NCBI GenBank assembly: GCA_021234155.1
Contig: JAJEKV010000052.1
Coordinates: 4,879,606 to 4,943,605 of the forward strand
Source of the DNA: Isoetes taiwanensis
Lineage: Eukaryota > Streptophyta > Lycopodiopsida > Isoetales > Isoetaceae
DNA length: 64,000 bases
Direction: 5' to 3'
Notes under the pieces: generated by a model
Database searches by the model: none
Told to the model about the DNA's origin: nothing
What the model saw: the letters and a program-made list of their open reading frames with translations, nothing else
In this document: in pieces, positions 54,703-64,000 of the stretch
How the letters are laid out: every line of letters starts with the position of its first letter
Position numbering within the stretch: the stretch's first letter is position 1
Position numbers and translations under genes: made by a program

Positions 54703-54811
54703 TGGGTTGCCCCTAAGGGGGCAAACCCTTGTTTATGTGGGTTTTTGGCATATCCTAGGTATATACTGAAATATACCTAGAATATGCTGGTGACTGCTAA
54801 AAACCCACTAT
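54703..54811. repeat. Two adjacent hairpins
   Basis: At 54703-54730 gggttgcccc and ggggcaaaccc pair around a short loop. At 54738-54811 gtgggttttt pairs with aaaaacccac, and inside it cctaggtatat pairs with atatacctag. Together they resemble a small foldback transposon. Confidence 0.6.
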
Positions 54812-55669
54812 TAGCTGTAAATGCCAGGTCACCTTCCTTGTGGATGGCGGATGCTCCAACCGGGTAACTGGCAGGGCCCTGGGCTTATGGGTCCGATAGA
54901 TGCGGTGGGTGCAGCTGATCCCACCACATCACTGTAGAAGATCGATGTTCACTCCAGCTATAAAAGGAATCCACTGCTCGTCAGTTGGAAGAGCATTTTT
55001 CGAACATATCTAAATGCAAATAACACAGATCAGAAAGCAGCGAAAATTTTAGTGGCCCCGGCGGGCCATTTGGCCACTAATTATAGGTTCAAGCAAAATG
55101 CGACGGCCGACTTGAGTAGGATGCCTTACCTACGGACTACTTGCAGATTCGCCATTTCGTGACACTTTATTGCACATTACGACATTAGAATGGCCAATTC
55201 AATGTTTGCTAATTGGAGTGGTATCGACTTTGTGGCCAATTTTGTCCCAAGTGAGAACTAGATATGCTTATGGAATGGCCATTTATGCCACTTGGCCAAA
55301 TCCTATAATGCCTTAAGTTCGCCAAATCTTAACTCATTAAGAGGCCCCCCTCATAATTTGTCACTTATGGGGGGCCAACATTATTAGAAATTTTTATTCC
55401 TAAATATATCTACCAACTAAGAATAATCCCGCTCTTTAATCAAATGTCGAGGCACTTTTCAATCCTCTTTACGAAGACTTCGGCATCCGATTTTCGATTC
55501 TCCCTACTAGCAATCTGTGCATTATTGAAATACATGGGGTATAAATTCAAATTCACACAACATGTAACTTAAACACATTTATATAGGGTTGCGACTTCTT
55601 TATGTTTGGGTAACTAGCTCTATATTTAATAAGAATCTAGCTAAAAATTGCCATTTGAGCTACATATTA
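54812..55669. other. Spacer, no gene seen
   Basis: The stretch has repeated ggccatttggccac-type words (55060-55080, 55190, 55275-55300). No frame or known element is recognised. Confidence 0.4.
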
Positions 55670-57130
55670 TTAGATATTTGGTTTAAAAATTGCCAATTGG
55701 GTTGCAACCACATTAGAAAAAAATAGGAAAAATGGCCAGTTCAGGCTACACTTTTGGGGGCATATTTTACAAGGAATAGCCAATTCATTATACTTATACA
55801 AAATTATAGGTCCCTTAAAATTTTCCCTGTCAGAAAGGGATAATTTAGAAGCAAAGTAATAATCACAAAGCCCTTGTTTCAGTGGTGAACATAATGGAAT
55901 AATCCTTGATTCAAGGAAACCTTGTACAGATAATGCATTCAATGCCTTCTGGCAGTGTTTTCCGGCCTGCAGAAGTTTAATCCACTCTTCTCTCATCAGA
56001 AGATCAGGGGCAAGTCTCTTCAGTTTTTTACAGAGTATTTTGGTGCCTATACAAAGTCGGACTCCATCGCCCATTACACAGATAGAAGTAATGTGCCGGA
56101 GTAGATATGTTTAACACAAATCTCAGGGATAGCTCCAGCCATATTGGGGAAAAAAAGGGGAAGATTCTGGGGTCAGCTACAAAGATCATTTCCATCCTGC
56201 TTGATTTCCGACGCCCTTACAGCTACAAATGCAGCTCTTTTGACAAGGCTAACAGAAGTATGATCAAAGCTTATGTGTTAATGCCAGAGTTTTTCGCCCA
56301 TAGCTAAAGATCTAAATAATAGAAGGGGTGAGTCAAAGATCTTCAGTCAAGAAGGTTAACAGATGAGTAGAAGCAGAAATATACCTTATTTGCAAGCGCC
56401 GGACTCCATTGCCCTTAGGTCTAGAGCTCTGTCATTTAACCTTGCCGGATACAAAGATTCAGATTTATAGGGAAGCTGTTCATGCAAAGAGCTGAACGTA
56501 CATGCAAAGATCCAACAAATGCAGATGCATGGAGCGGAATGTCATTCAGAGATAGCGCCATAGCCAGAAACTTGAATCGCCAGAACCAACAAACGCTCAG
56601 TACATGACTTCCTTCAGCAAATGCAAGTAATAAGGCGCCTATACAGGTAAAACATAAGAGTCTCATCAGGGATATCCATGCAACAAGAGTTCTTGAAGCG
56701 TGAATCTACCTTTTTGAGAGCCTTGACTCCATCGCATATTGCTCGATAGAAGCATGACAAAAAGGCTTTATCGACAATATTTTGCTTGGTAATCCGGCGC
56801 TGTCGCAGTTGCAAATGAAAAGGTCTTTATCACTTCATATGAAAAGACTAATAGAAGAGCAAATCTACCTTCGAGTAAGCGCCCGAACTCAAATTAAGCC
56901 CATAGTCAATGATCTCTGTTGGAAAATCAAGCGGATATGGAGCCGCATTTATAGCGAAGGCATGCATTTAGACATGCAAATGGCCGGAATAGTCATGCAA
57001 GATCGAAGATATGCAGTTGCATGGAGGGGATGGGTAATCAGAAGACAGCGCCATAGCTGGAGCTTCGGCTTGGATTGCCTGAGAGGGGGCACAGGTCGCC
57101 ATGGCTATGGCACTTCAGCTAAAGCGTAAG
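55670..57130 (-). pseudogene. Repeated exon-like modules of an unidentified gene
   Basis: Four minus-strand modules share the bases GGCGATGGAGTCCGGCGC or variants (near 56070, 56410, 56735, 56890). Three of them end in AAG followed by GTAGATT or GTATATT, like splice donors (near 56865, 56709, 56392). The best frame (56074-55670) reads MGDGVRLCIGTKILCKKLKR and HCQKALNALSVQGFLESR. I do not recognise the protein. The other modules are only partly open. They may be tandemly duplicated exons of a decayed gene. Confidence 0.3.
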
Positions 57131-57479
57131 AAAAATGCTTAAGGCCCGAATCGATCATTACCCGTTGTCCGAATAGAAACGGTTTAGTCTTTTGCCGAGT
57201 CGTCACGCCAACCGGTGCGCCCGTTATGTTTTTCGTATGGTCAGACAGAGATAGGTGCAATCTGACAATCTGGCAAGACTCTTATTGCCGCATGTGTCTA
57301 CCTACCCTTTTTTCCCGTTGAAGAAGCCCTTGTCATAACCGTTTATTGTGGTGATAACCTTTTAAGGTAAGGCTTCCGTTTGAAACAAGGTTAGGTTTCC
57401 ATATGAAGTGAACTATGTTTTTGAGCTTAGGGTTGCTGACGTGTATTCTTTTGGCAAGGTGGAGGTATGAGCCCCCTAG
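57131..57479. other. Spacer, no gene seen
   Basis: No coding frame, repeat or element end is recognised. Confidence 0.4.
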
Positions 57480-58000
57480 CCGTTTTTTCCAATTTCCTTC
57501 CCTAGTGGTTACTGTGTTGTTAAAAATTTTTCTTGCCTTGTTGGGTTAAGGGGATCAATTCCTACATTCAGAGACTTCAAGTTAGTGGTTTGATCCCTCG
57601 TGAGGTATTGGGTCCCCCCTTGGTGGGGTGGTTAACCTTAATTGTAATTTTTTGTACCCCTTTGTCCACGGTGGTGGTACGAGTTCCCCCCATGATTGTT
57701 TTATCTCTTTTTTCCTTTTTCTTGTTGCCTTGCCTTGGTGGTTATGGTGCTTAGCTTAGGGGCTTGCCTCTAGGCCAGTGATCCTAGGTTCAATCCCTTT
57801 ATATATGATGATTTGCTTAGTGGAGCTAAGAGTCCCCAAAGTGTGATGTGTTTCTTTTGTTTGGTGGAGGCTCTTATCTAGCCTTGTTCCTTTGTACCTA
57901 TCTTGTAGCCCTCTCTTCTTCGTAGTGGGGCATGGTTAAGGGGCAAGCTCCAAGGCATGTGATCAAGGGTTCAATCCCTTCACATAGTCTTTGCATGTCA
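57480..58000 (+). repeat. SINE-like tract with several box B copies
   Basis: Box B-like words recur: agtggtttgatccct (57575), taggttcaatccctt (57785) and agggttcaatccctt (57965), each preceded 40-60 bp upstream by ggtggttatgg- or tggttaagggg-like box A words. The surrounding ttgccttggtgg and tttcttgt words also repeat. It is probably two or three diverged tRNA-derived SINE copies. Confidence 0.45.
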
Positions 58001-58400
58001 GAACCACTTTAGCGGAAGGAACTCGAATTTAGCCATCCATTACATTCCTATTATGACAAAAAAGACAACTCATGATTGCCAACTTTAGAACCACCCACAA
58101 ATTGTAGTTGCATTCTCAACTATGGACGTTCATACTAGGTTCAATCTTTAAATGTTTCAGATTGACAAAAAATTGGCAATAGCAGTTGGACATCTCTACT
58201 TGCTATCTCCGAAACCTATGTTATGTACACTTAGAAAGGTAGTGTTTTGATCGATTTGTTGAAGTAGATCATCATGCCGTAGGATATATCCTGCATGTGA
58301 AGACAGCCTGATAGATATTTGTTCTTTTCACTGTGTATCTTCAACACCCGATAACTTTTGCACCAAGTATTATATACACGAGTGCCTTTGCACTGGGCCG
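58001..58400. other. Spacer, no gene seen
   Basis: AT-rich and unassigned. Confidence 0.4.
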
Positions 58401-58868
58401 AAACAAAGAAATATTCGCGATGGTCTTGGCCATCGCGATAAATTTCTTGTAGATTTAAATATTGATTGTGAAAACATGACTTTACGGTTTGATTTAAACC
58501 ACTTCACCCTCATTAAAATGGAGGGCAACCCTCCGTGCGTAGCACCTTGTTTATTTGAGCAACCAATCCCACTATGCCACCTAAATGGTCTAAATATCCC
58601 CATAAATATCACCCATAAATGTGATAGCATTTCTTGGCACCTTCCCTAGCCCTAAAATTGAGGGCCAAGATTCAACTGCCCCATATCCGACGGATCAGGC
58701 ATGTGGTGCATGCCCCCATGCATGCCCATGCATCAGATCTGAGGGCCACAATTGCGCCACATCTTTTTCCCAAAGGTGAAAGGTCGAGATCAACACCTAT
58801 ATATGACCTGTTCATGATGCCCCTGCATGTGAAATACGTCTTGGTATACAAGAAAAATTTATCGCGGC
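58401..58868. repeat. Foldback-like inverted repeats around tcgcgatgg
   Basis: At 58403-58452 aagaaat-attcgcgatgg pairs with ccatcgcgat-aaatttctt. A further inverted copy of the right arm (acaagaaaaatttatcgcg) lies at 58847-58865. The 430-bp span may be a MITE-like element. Confidence 0.45.
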
Positions 58869-59876
58869 AGCACATTTCTCTTTACCGACTAGGTGTGAGT
58901 TTCAAAATTCAAGTACTATGAACATGTCTTTGCCACAAAAAAGAGCACGGCGAGGGTACCTCAAGATGAAACTTTTCCAAAAACAACCCATTGATCATTG
59001 ATTAGTCAAGTTGAATGCCATCTAGCAGAACCAAAAGAATATTGAATGATGTTAATGTTCCTCAGTAGCATATAGCTTGTGAATGCATAGAAAATATGTA
59101 ACAGATTATGCGAGTTAAGGCAATTTGTAAAATGAACTCGGAAGTAATGTTTAGTGTTATGTGGTTTTAATAGAGGGTCCTTGATATGTACAACCCTGAC
59201 TTTACACTTTGAACATCCTGCATGAAATGTGAAGGTAACAATGCATCTTCAATGATAATATGTTTTGCAACTCTGTTCAAATTCTCCTACATAATAATAC
59301 TTTACATGGTAAATTCATGGTAAATTCAGTCATGCTTAGATTGTTCACAAATATAGATTGATTGGCCTTCAAGCACATTGGTTGGCTGAGCTTGTTTGTT
59401 AAATTGCAATTAACTTTTTGTATGTTGTTGACCAAGTGAGTTAGCATATCTACACAAAGTAAGCAAGCTCTAACATCTTTTCATTGCATTGGCATGTTTC
59501 ACCTTTTCATTGCATTGGCATCTTTCCACCAATAAGTATACATGTGTTTTGCGTATCTGCATAGACCAAGCAAAGTCTAGCTTCTTTTTATTGTATTGGC
59601 ATCCTTCAACTAAGTATTGTCTAAGCCATGCATGACAAATGAAGAATCTTTTGCGCTGACCAAACTTTTAACAAGAAAGAAATATGAGAAAGTAACAAAA
59701 CTTTAAAATCATGTTCATATAGAACGTTGCTAATATGCAAATAGCATGACTTATTTAAAGAATCAAGAACCCTTCGTTGTAGAATAATCTATGTCTTATC
59801 TAAACTGTTCAACATTTCTTTGAATTTGCTCATTAAATACATGTACTTATAGCCTCATATTGGGATCCAATTCATT
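58869..59876. other. AT-rich spacer, no gene seen
   Basis: Short repeated words (ttcattgcattggcat at about 59482 and 59504) are present, otherwise nothing is recognised. Confidence 0.4.
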
Positions 59877-60061
59877 TGCGTCTTATTTATCAACCACGGT
59901 CATGTTTGAACCAAAAAAAATACACGAGGTTTTTGTGGACTTAACAAATTTTTTCGTGAGTCATGTCATGTTAAAGCCACATCGAAGAAAAAAATACACG
60001 GAGTTTTTTTTATTTCATGCTGGTTCAAACATGACCATGGTTGTTAAATAAGACGATCGCA
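59877..60061. mobile_element. MITE with about 37-bp terminal inverted repeats
   Basis: The left end from gcgtcttatttatcaacc to tgtttgaacca pairs with the right end tggttcaaac...ttaaataagacgatcgc with few mismatches. The interior (tacacgaggtttttgtgg and tacacggagttttttttat) also repeats. The element is about 185 bp. An attt-like short repeat flanks both sides. Confidence 0.65.
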
Positions 60062-60670
60062 TTTTTCAAACCAAAATGATACTTAATACATGTACTTAAC
60101 ACCGTTTCAGCTTCAACTTGAGTATCTTTGTATGTGTTGCTTTGGTACCGAACCATTGATGTCCTATAAATATCACCTTTCATTTTTTAGCAATACAAAT
60201 CTAGAGCTTCATAATCAGGTCTTTCAGGCGCATATCTTCTTCCACCATTGGTAAATCCATGACTATATTTCTCGTTCGAAGTGTATGAAATGAAATAATG
60301 TACTGAAAGAGTAATACCTTTATGAATGACAATCAATTTACCTATTTCCCTATTCAATGATTCTGACAATTGTTGTGGCAAGTTAATAGGACAGTGATTA
60401 GCCCTATTCTAGCCAACCTGTTCATGACAATTATGTTGCCCAGACGTAAGAAAACATAATAGTTCAACTAATATATAATAATGAGATGAATATGAAATTT
60501 GCAAGATGGAAAAGTTGCAGAAATGACACATTATTTACTGCTTGGCACATGCGCTTCTAATGTCTTTATTTTCCAGTAAGTCAATAAAATGACACCTATT
60601 AATTTGATTACAAACATCAGATTTTCAAATCAAAAGCAATTAATGTCTTGAAGAGTTATACGCAGCTCTA
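60062..60670. other. AT-rich spacer, no gene seen
   Basis: No open frame with a believable product. It may be intron or 3' sequence of the minus-strand gene that follows. Confidence 0.35.
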
Positions 60671-60672
60671 AC

Positions 60673-60975
60673 CTTTGCTTCTAATGTCCCTGTGTAACCA
60701 TCAAGGGTTGAAACAACAGCTTCAAGTTCAATAACATCCTTATCAATCTTTTCTATTTGTTCAAGATAAGCACACAGACTCTCATTCTTCTGTTTTAAGC
60801 GTTCCACAAAAACTAGCAAGCCAGAAGCAAAATCTGCAAAGTTCTCTCATATTCCTTTGATGTTGCCAAATTCATCTTCTTTATCAGCTTCAACTGATTG
60901 CTTGAACCCTGCACCAGATTTCCCGAGTGTTTTCATCATAGTAAAAGCATTCTTTGCAGCCTTCTTAAACTTCAT
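60673..60975 (-). pseudogene. BLOC-1 subunit 2 (BLOS2)-like exon, frameshifted
   Basis: BLOS2 is a small coiled-coil subunit of BLOC-1, an endosomal sorting complex. The minus strand gives NFADFASGLLVFVERLKQKN, then CAYLEQIEKIDKDVIELEAV and LDGYTGTLEAK, which is the conserved BLOS2 helix pattern (YLxQI..I...V..LE....LD.Y...LE.K). A donor-like GTTAG follows at 60672. Just upstream the family pattern MNLATSKEYE continues in another frame; the two join if an AG dinucleotide in gagagaac (near 60846) is an insertion. So this is either a pseudogene or a 2-base assembly error. No other exons are identified. Confidence 0.65.
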
Positions 60976-61197
60976 TTATAAAAATATGATGATGCAAGTT
61001 TGATACCATGTAGTTGCAAAGACAAACGTTCAAAATTAAATCATATTATACCAATTCAGAAAAAACAACTTATTTTTTTCAATTTTATACTTCATTTAGA
61101 TCTAGTCTTGGTTGGGGGCAGGGCCCAACCAAGCAATGTAGTGTGGTGTGTGGTCACATGTCCAGTTGGATGCTGCCTAGTGGCGTGACGTTAAAAC

Positions 61198-61226
61198 TAC
61201 TATCTATCTATCTATCTATCTATCTT
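61198..61226 (+). repeat. (CTAT)n microsatellite
   Basis: About seven perfect CTAT units. Confidence 0.95.
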
Positions 61227-61411
61227 ATGCTATTGAAGAAAACATGTGCATCAATATCTCAATACAGCGAACAAATAAATGTGATAAAAAGGCACCTTGA
61301 TAGTAAACCACACAGTTAAGTGAAAATTTCACAAACAATGATAATATAAGGTTTACTACAAGTTGATAAACATGAGTTGATCTACAACCTGAACCCAAAC
61401 TAATACTTTTG

Positions 61412-61911
61412 TAGCATTGCTAAGCATATGGGACTACCTGGGGGGCGTTGCCACAGGGGCCCTGTCCGATATACTACTCAAAAAATATAGTGTTCCAAGG
61501 CCATTCTTCTTCGCATTATCTCTTGGGATCATCTCAGTCGAAAATTTAGTCCTGGGCCTCAATTGCATGCCACAAACTCTGCTCGTTGGTTCGGTGCTGA
61601 TTGGCCTGAGCCTGGGACGCCAGTGTGCAGTGCTCTTCACCATTATTGCTGAAATATTCGGGCTGAATAATTATGCAATCCTACAAAACATTCCAACTAT
61701 TGCAAAGGGTGTGGGTATGTACCTGCTGTCTGTTGAGCTCGCTGGGTTGCTGTACGATAAAGAGGCTGATGAAACTAACAGGATGTGTGTTGGCACGCAT
61801 TGCTTCCGCAGCACATTCTTGGTCATATTGGGATAATCATGGTACCTCAGATAATGGCCAGACAACTGCAGAAGCTATACATTATTGAAGAATGTGAATG
61901 GAACATGTAAT
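61412..61911 (+). pseudogene. Nodulin-like MFS transporter, C-terminal exon
   Basis: These plant membrane proteins (nodulin-like plus NFD4-type MFS halves) are mostly uncharacterised transporters. After an acceptor-like ttttgtag (61411) the frame reads IWDYLGGVATGALSDILLKK, VPRPFFFALSLG, VGSVLIGLSLGRQCAVLFTI and IAEIFGL, then YLLSVELAGLLYDKEAD, CVGTHCFRSTFLV. This closely follows the conserved C-terminal half. The frame stops at 61834-61836, but the expected tail (ARQLQKLYIIEECEWNM) continues in the next frame to a stop at 61909-61911, so one base is lost near 61830. The earlier exons are not in the window. Confidence 0.75.
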
Positions 61912-62207
61912 TAAGTTGTTTTATCAGCAGATATGATAATATGAAGAGTCATAAAATTTAATAAAAGTTGTGCCCAAGTATCTACTATTGCTGTGCTGCA
62001 AGCTCAGTTGAAATTTGCTTTTGTGATGTTTCAAAGACACCAGATGCCAAAGCAAGCCTTAGGTCTGTTCACTTATAGAACATAGCAATGGTACATGATC
62101 TTAGTCTAGATGGTACAAAACATAAAAAATATCTTCCAAAGTTTCCAAGTATATCATATATAACATAACATATGTTCTTATGTTTGTCCTCCTGAATCCA
62201 ACCGTTG
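61912..62207. other. Spacer downstream of the MFS-like exon
   Basis: No gene is seen. The word taatatgaagagtcata (61940) recurs at 63810 and 63950. Confidence 0.4.
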
Positions 62208-62600
62208 ATCCGAGATCCTACGGCTCACGTGGCTTTGGGACGTATCCTACGGCCCAGATGGCTTGGTAGTTTGTGTATAGACTATATGTAAGCGATCCTA
62301 CGGTCCAGGTTGATCTGATCCTGATCGTCGGTCCGAGATCCTACGGCTCACGTTGCTTTGGGACACATCCTACGGTGCTGGGAATTATATGTAATCGATC
62401 TACGGTCTAGGTTGATCTGATCCTGATCGTCAATCCGAGATCTTACGGCTCACGTGGCTTGGCACATATCCTACGGTGCACATGACTTTGGGAATTATGT
62501 GTAATAGATCCTATGGCTCATGTTGCTTTAATTATTATCACATGGTGAGATCTCGACCCTTGATCGGGTCCAAGATCCTACGACCCAAGTTGAATGCTCA
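62208..62600 (+). repeat. Tandem repeat with G-box-like sites
   Basis: Units beginning ccgagatcctacggctcacg start at 62210, 62333 and 62435; a weaker one (tccaagatcctacgaccc) starts near 62569. Periods are about 123, 102 and 134 bp. Units carry CACGTGG or CACGTTG in the same place and end in a gatctgatcctgatcgtcgg-like word, part of which also occurs just before the TATA box of the gypsy LTR (about 6400). Confidence 0.75.
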
Positions 62601-62639
62601 TCCCTTAGGAAAAGGCTTTTAAAATTTTTATGTTGTGTG

Positions 62640-62700
62640 CGGAATTCAAACCCTGGCCATTGACCCCCCAGCCTCCCATTCTAACCACTAGACCAAGTAT
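62640..62700 (-). repeat. tRNA-like stretch
   Basis: The minus strand has TTGGTCTAGTGGTTAGAATG (box A-like) and CAGGGTTTGAATTCC (box B-like) at suitable spacing. It precedes the heat-shock-element array by about 90 bp, as in the gypsy LTR. Confidence 0.5.
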
Positions 62701-62782
62701 TAATTCTATGAACAATTTATGTTTCAAATATACTTAAGGGTAATGTTCCCATTAAGATAAAATTGACTATAACATTCTAGCT

Positions 62783-62852
62783 AGTTCAAGAAAGTTCTAG
62801 AATGTTCTGGAAGGCTCTAGAAAGTTCTAGAATCTTCTAGAAAGTTCTAGAA
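62783..62852 (+). promoter_or_regulatory. Array of 14 contiguous heat-shock-element units
   Basis: Seventy bases read as 14 alternating 5-bp units of the type nnTTC and nnGAA (agttc, aagaa, agttc, tagaa, tgttc, tggaa, ggctc, tagaa and so on). Thirteen keep the TTC or GAA core and one reads ctc. This could bind several heat-shock-factor trimers side by side. No promoter is identified next to it. Confidence 0.8.
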
Positions 62853-63410
62853 CATAAGGGAATATGGGGGGATCTAAGAAAATTCTTCCAGAAAGTTCCA
62901 AATTGTTCTAATAAGTTTTACAATGTTCTAGAATGTAGGGGAATAAGGAAATCTAGGGAAATACTTCCAGAAAGTTCTAGAATATATGAAAGTGTTCTAA
63001 AAAGTTCTGGAATATAAAGGAATCCAGAAGAATCTAATAGAATCTAAGAAAATCTTATAAAATGTAAGAGAATCTAGGAAAATATTTACAAGCCTAAGGG
63101 AATCTCTTAAAATCTGGGGGATCTAAAGGAATCTTCATAAAATCTAAGGGAATCTAAGAAAATGTTGATGAAATCTTAGAGTATCTAAGGGAATCTTTAT
63201 AGAATCTCTTTGAATCTCATGTAATGTAAGGGAACCTAGGGCAATCTCATAAAATTTAAAGGAATCTAAGGGGATCTTCATAGAATCTTGGAGAATCTAC
63301 AGAAATCTAATGGAACAAATGCTCACGAAACCTCTAAGAGAACCTTGGTAGAATCTTAGAGAATATATGAATTTAGAGTATTCTCAAAAGATTCTTTTAG
63401 AATGTAGGGC
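62853..63410 (+). repeat. Degenerate 10-bp-periodic GAATCTAAGG tract
   Basis: More GAA/TTC units continue to about 63020 and then give way to loosely repeated gaatctaagg words (agaatctaagaaaatc, gggaatcttcataaaatc) to 63410. It looks like the decayed continuation of the same array. Confidence 0.65.
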
Positions 63411-64000
63411 ACGACAAGAACTTGCACATAGGAACATGCTAAAACTCGAACATGCACCATAGGACGCATTAAATTTTTTGTACATATATATTCTGAACAG
63501 CAATATTGTATAGCATGTCAATAGCTATAAGAGAAAATGGCAGCACCATATAGTAGATCTGAGGAGAAACCTTCTGAACTATGACCTTTTAACACAAAGA
63601 GTACAGTACTTTACTGGTTTTTATAGACATGACATAGAGGTTCTGAATATGGTTTTCATAGTTCTGCTGAACTTCTAATGTATTAAGCTAGGGAAGGATG
63701 GCATGTAGCAACAAATGCTGAACTTATAGGATATTTATCAACAGCATTGTGTATGCCGGACTAAAATGCTAAATTTTGAATATTGGAGGACCGATGTTCA
63801 AAAACATACACAATAATATGAAGAGTCAAAGGATTTGATGAGAACTAACAGCCTGTCCATCATTGCCAGTTTTCCTATGACTTTTGTCTTTAGAGATCGA
63901 TGCATTATAGTCTTGATAAACTTTTGATGCGAAACTTTGATCAGCAGTAGTAATATGAAGAGTCATAGGATTTGCCTAGGCAAACCATTGGACTTGTTGC
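63411..64000. other. AT-rich end of the window
   Basis: No gene is seen. Two copies of aatatgaagagtca lie at 63808 and 63952. Confidence 0.4.

Overview
This looks like a window of land-plant nuclear DNA: spliced eukaryotic exons with AG/GT borders, plant-type families (an ABCC/MRP transporter, a nodulin-like MFS transporter, an LRR receptor-kinase N-terminus, a BLOS2-like subunit), and dense nested plant-type retrotransposons. A large, repeat-rich genome such as that of a fern or another seed-free plant would fit, but the lineage is an inference. There is no prokaryotic operon structure, rRNA, CRISPR array or organellar gene block. Nearly every gene-like stretch is decayed or interrupted; the long intact frames are LINE ORF2 at 1508-5320 and the two pol frames at 45726-50567.

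Layout. 1-6638: 3' end of a chromodomain Ty3/gypsy element (integrase, chromodomain, polypurine tract, 3' LTR); an L1-like LINE with an intact 1270-aa ORF2 and an extra ORF3 sits inside the LTR, and the LTR has five contiguous heat-shock-element units upstream of a TATA box. 6640-10520: a plus-strand cysteine-rich ORF facing a decayed minus-strand gene (coiled coil, RING, SCP1/FCP1-like phosphatase). 11013-26560: a second chromodomain gypsy element split by a 12.2-kb minus-strand LTR element (12827-25051; near-TSD aagac/aagat, initiator-Met PBS, PPT) with a related LTR but no RT or integrase that I can see. 26568-31330: a decayed minus-strand LINE. 31340-37720: SINE-like tract, minisatellite, hAT-like remnant and unassigned AT-rich DNA. 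37724-40695: a second copy of the 26.6-31.3 kb LINE family, inserted into a plus-strand fragment of the same family. 40809-53951: an ABCC-type exon split by a 12.4-kb Tat-like gypsy element. 54.2-64 kb: LRR-kinase exon, hairpins and MITEs, SINE-like tracts, BLOS2-like exon, MFS-like terminal exon, a G-box-like tandem repeat, and a 14-unit heat-shock-element array that decays into a 10-bp-periodic tract.

Most notable points. (1) The Tat-like element at 40862-53253 has an LTR joined head-on to an inverted partial LTR at its left edge, yet it is flanked by a 5-bp duplication (gtgcg), and removing it restores the transporter reading frame; this suggests integration of a fold-back cDNA. (2) The same element carries an extra RNase H domain between protease and RT, while its native RNase H lacks the usual acidic residues. 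(3) Three 67-nt hairpins with compensating changes lie in the leader of the minus-strand LTR element. (4) Heat-shock-element arrays occur in a gypsy LTR and near 62.8 kb. (5) The intact LINE has an ORF3 that a -1 slip on a T5 run at the ORF2 stop could fuse to ORF2. All identifications come from reading motifs; no database search was run.
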